NCBI GenBank assembly: GCA_000437315.1
Contig: FR899422.1
Span: 1-5,606 of the forward strand
DNA from: Mycoplasma sp. CAG:472
Lineage (GTDB): Bacteria; Bacillota_I; Bacilli_A; RF39; UBA660
Direction: 5' to 3'
Length of the DNA stretch: 5,606 nucleotides
Under the pieces are notes generated by a model that searched no databases, was not told the DNA's origin, and saw only the letters and a list, made by a program, of their open reading frames with translations. Positions 5,151 through 5,606 of this stretch are shown piece by piece. The first letter of the stretch is position 1; the number at the start of each line of letters is the position of its first letter. Position numbers and translations under genes: made by a program.

Positions 5151-5606
5151 ATGAATAAAAAAATAAAAATAGGGTTGTTCGCATTAATTATTTTAGGAAC
5201 TATTACATTATGTTTAACTTATAAAAGCAATAATAAAGTAATTAAAACTAAAAAAAGAAAACAAAATAATTTAGCAATAATGATTAAGGAAGATGGTGCA
5301 ACTGATTATACAAAATCAAATTCAAAGGATATTCCTAAAGGAGATTATGTATTAAATAGAGATAAAAGTTATTGTAAAAATAATGGTAAAATAGGTAATT
5401 ATGATAGCTCTTTAGGTAAGGTTAGTTTTTCATTTATAGGTACTGATAGCTGTTATTTATATTTTGATTATGAAGTGCCTTCGGTGAATATATTAGGAGT
5501 TAAAATTCCACTTGATACTGAACTAGATTCTTCAGGAACATCTAGTACAAAATATATTGTTTCAAATGAAAACGGTTACAGATATGAAGGAGCAGATCCA
5601 AATAAT
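5151..5606 (+). CDS. Membrane-anchored extracellular protein, 3' end outside window
   Basis: The frame is open to the right edge; 152 residues are visible. GGAG at 5142-5145, five bases before the ATG, fixes the start. A hydrophobic segment at about 7-24 is flanked by lysines on both sides (MNKKIK, then KTKKRK at 32-37), so it is a signal or anchor and the rest is probably outside the cell. There is no lipobox: the Cys at 21 lacks the right context. A module at about 43-108 follows: an MIKEDGATDY start, DIPKGDYVL at 60-68, then Cys75 and Cys101 within SYC and DSCYLYFDY, likely a disulfide pair. The visible end reads NGYRYEGADPNN (141-152). This style is one I associate with surface proteins of uncultured gut Bacilli, though I cannot name a family or a function. 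Its promoter lies in a candidate invertible segment, as expected for a phase-variable surface protein. Confidence 0.78.
   Translation, partial: MNKKIKIGLFALIILGTITLCLTYKSNNKVIKTKKRKQNNLAIMIKEDGATDYTKSNSKDIPKGDYVLNRDKSYCKNNGKIGNYDSSLGKVSFSFIGTDSCYLYFDYEVPSVNILGVKIPLDTELDSSGTSSTKYIVSNENGYRYEGADPNN

Overview
The window is very AT-rich, uses almost only A/T-ending codons (TTA, AGA, AAA) and carries Gram-positive-type ribosome sites and intrinsic terminators. With a SpoIVB-type peptidase and a C-terminally cut surface protein of a kind I associate with uncultured gut Bacilli (RF39-like lineages), it looks like a chromosomal piece of a low-GC Firmicutes/Bacilli genome. The lineage is an impression from protein style, not a database result. 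All genes lie on the + strand.

Left part (1-2209): the 3' portion of an amidoligase-family gene, open to the left edge, is followed after 41 bases by a complete spoIVB-type PDZ/S55 serine peptidase and then a clean intrinsic terminator. Spo0A, the usual neighbour of spoIVB in Bacillus, does not follow.

Middle (2210-4652): a gene-free stretch of about 560 bases holds a probable stand-alone structured RNA (about 2322-2596) with its own promoter and a GAAA-capped terminator. After it, a TGn-TATAAT promoter and a strong GGAGG site drive a three-gene operon with overlapping genes: a free-standing class I aminoacyl-tRNA-synthetase-like protein (PHFG and KLSKS signatures, zinc-ribbon insertion, no anticodon-binding domain) and two different ASCH (PUA-like) proteins. 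Arginine codons here include AGG and CGT, whereas all 15 arginines read in the flanking genes are AGA, so the operon may be imported. Its function is unknown; I infer an RNA or nucleotide modification system.

Right part (4653-5606): about 500 gene-free bases hold a second structured segment with a terminator, an A-tract/T-tract (bidirectional-looking) terminator, and then the most striking DNA feature of the window. Two 29-bp sites at 4969-4997 and 5088-5116, each with two 11-bp inverted arms around a 7-bp spacer, face each other in opposite orientation, with 20 bp of perfect inverted identity. This is the geometry of tyrosine-recombinase sites bounding a DNA inversion switch. A -35-like box lies inside the segment, while the -10 TATAAT is built from the right crossover site. 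Flipping would exchange the -35 region in front of a predicted membrane-anchored surface protein that begins at 5151 and runs off the right edge. I read this as a candidate phase-variable promoter, currently in the ON orientation. No recombinase gene is inside the window.
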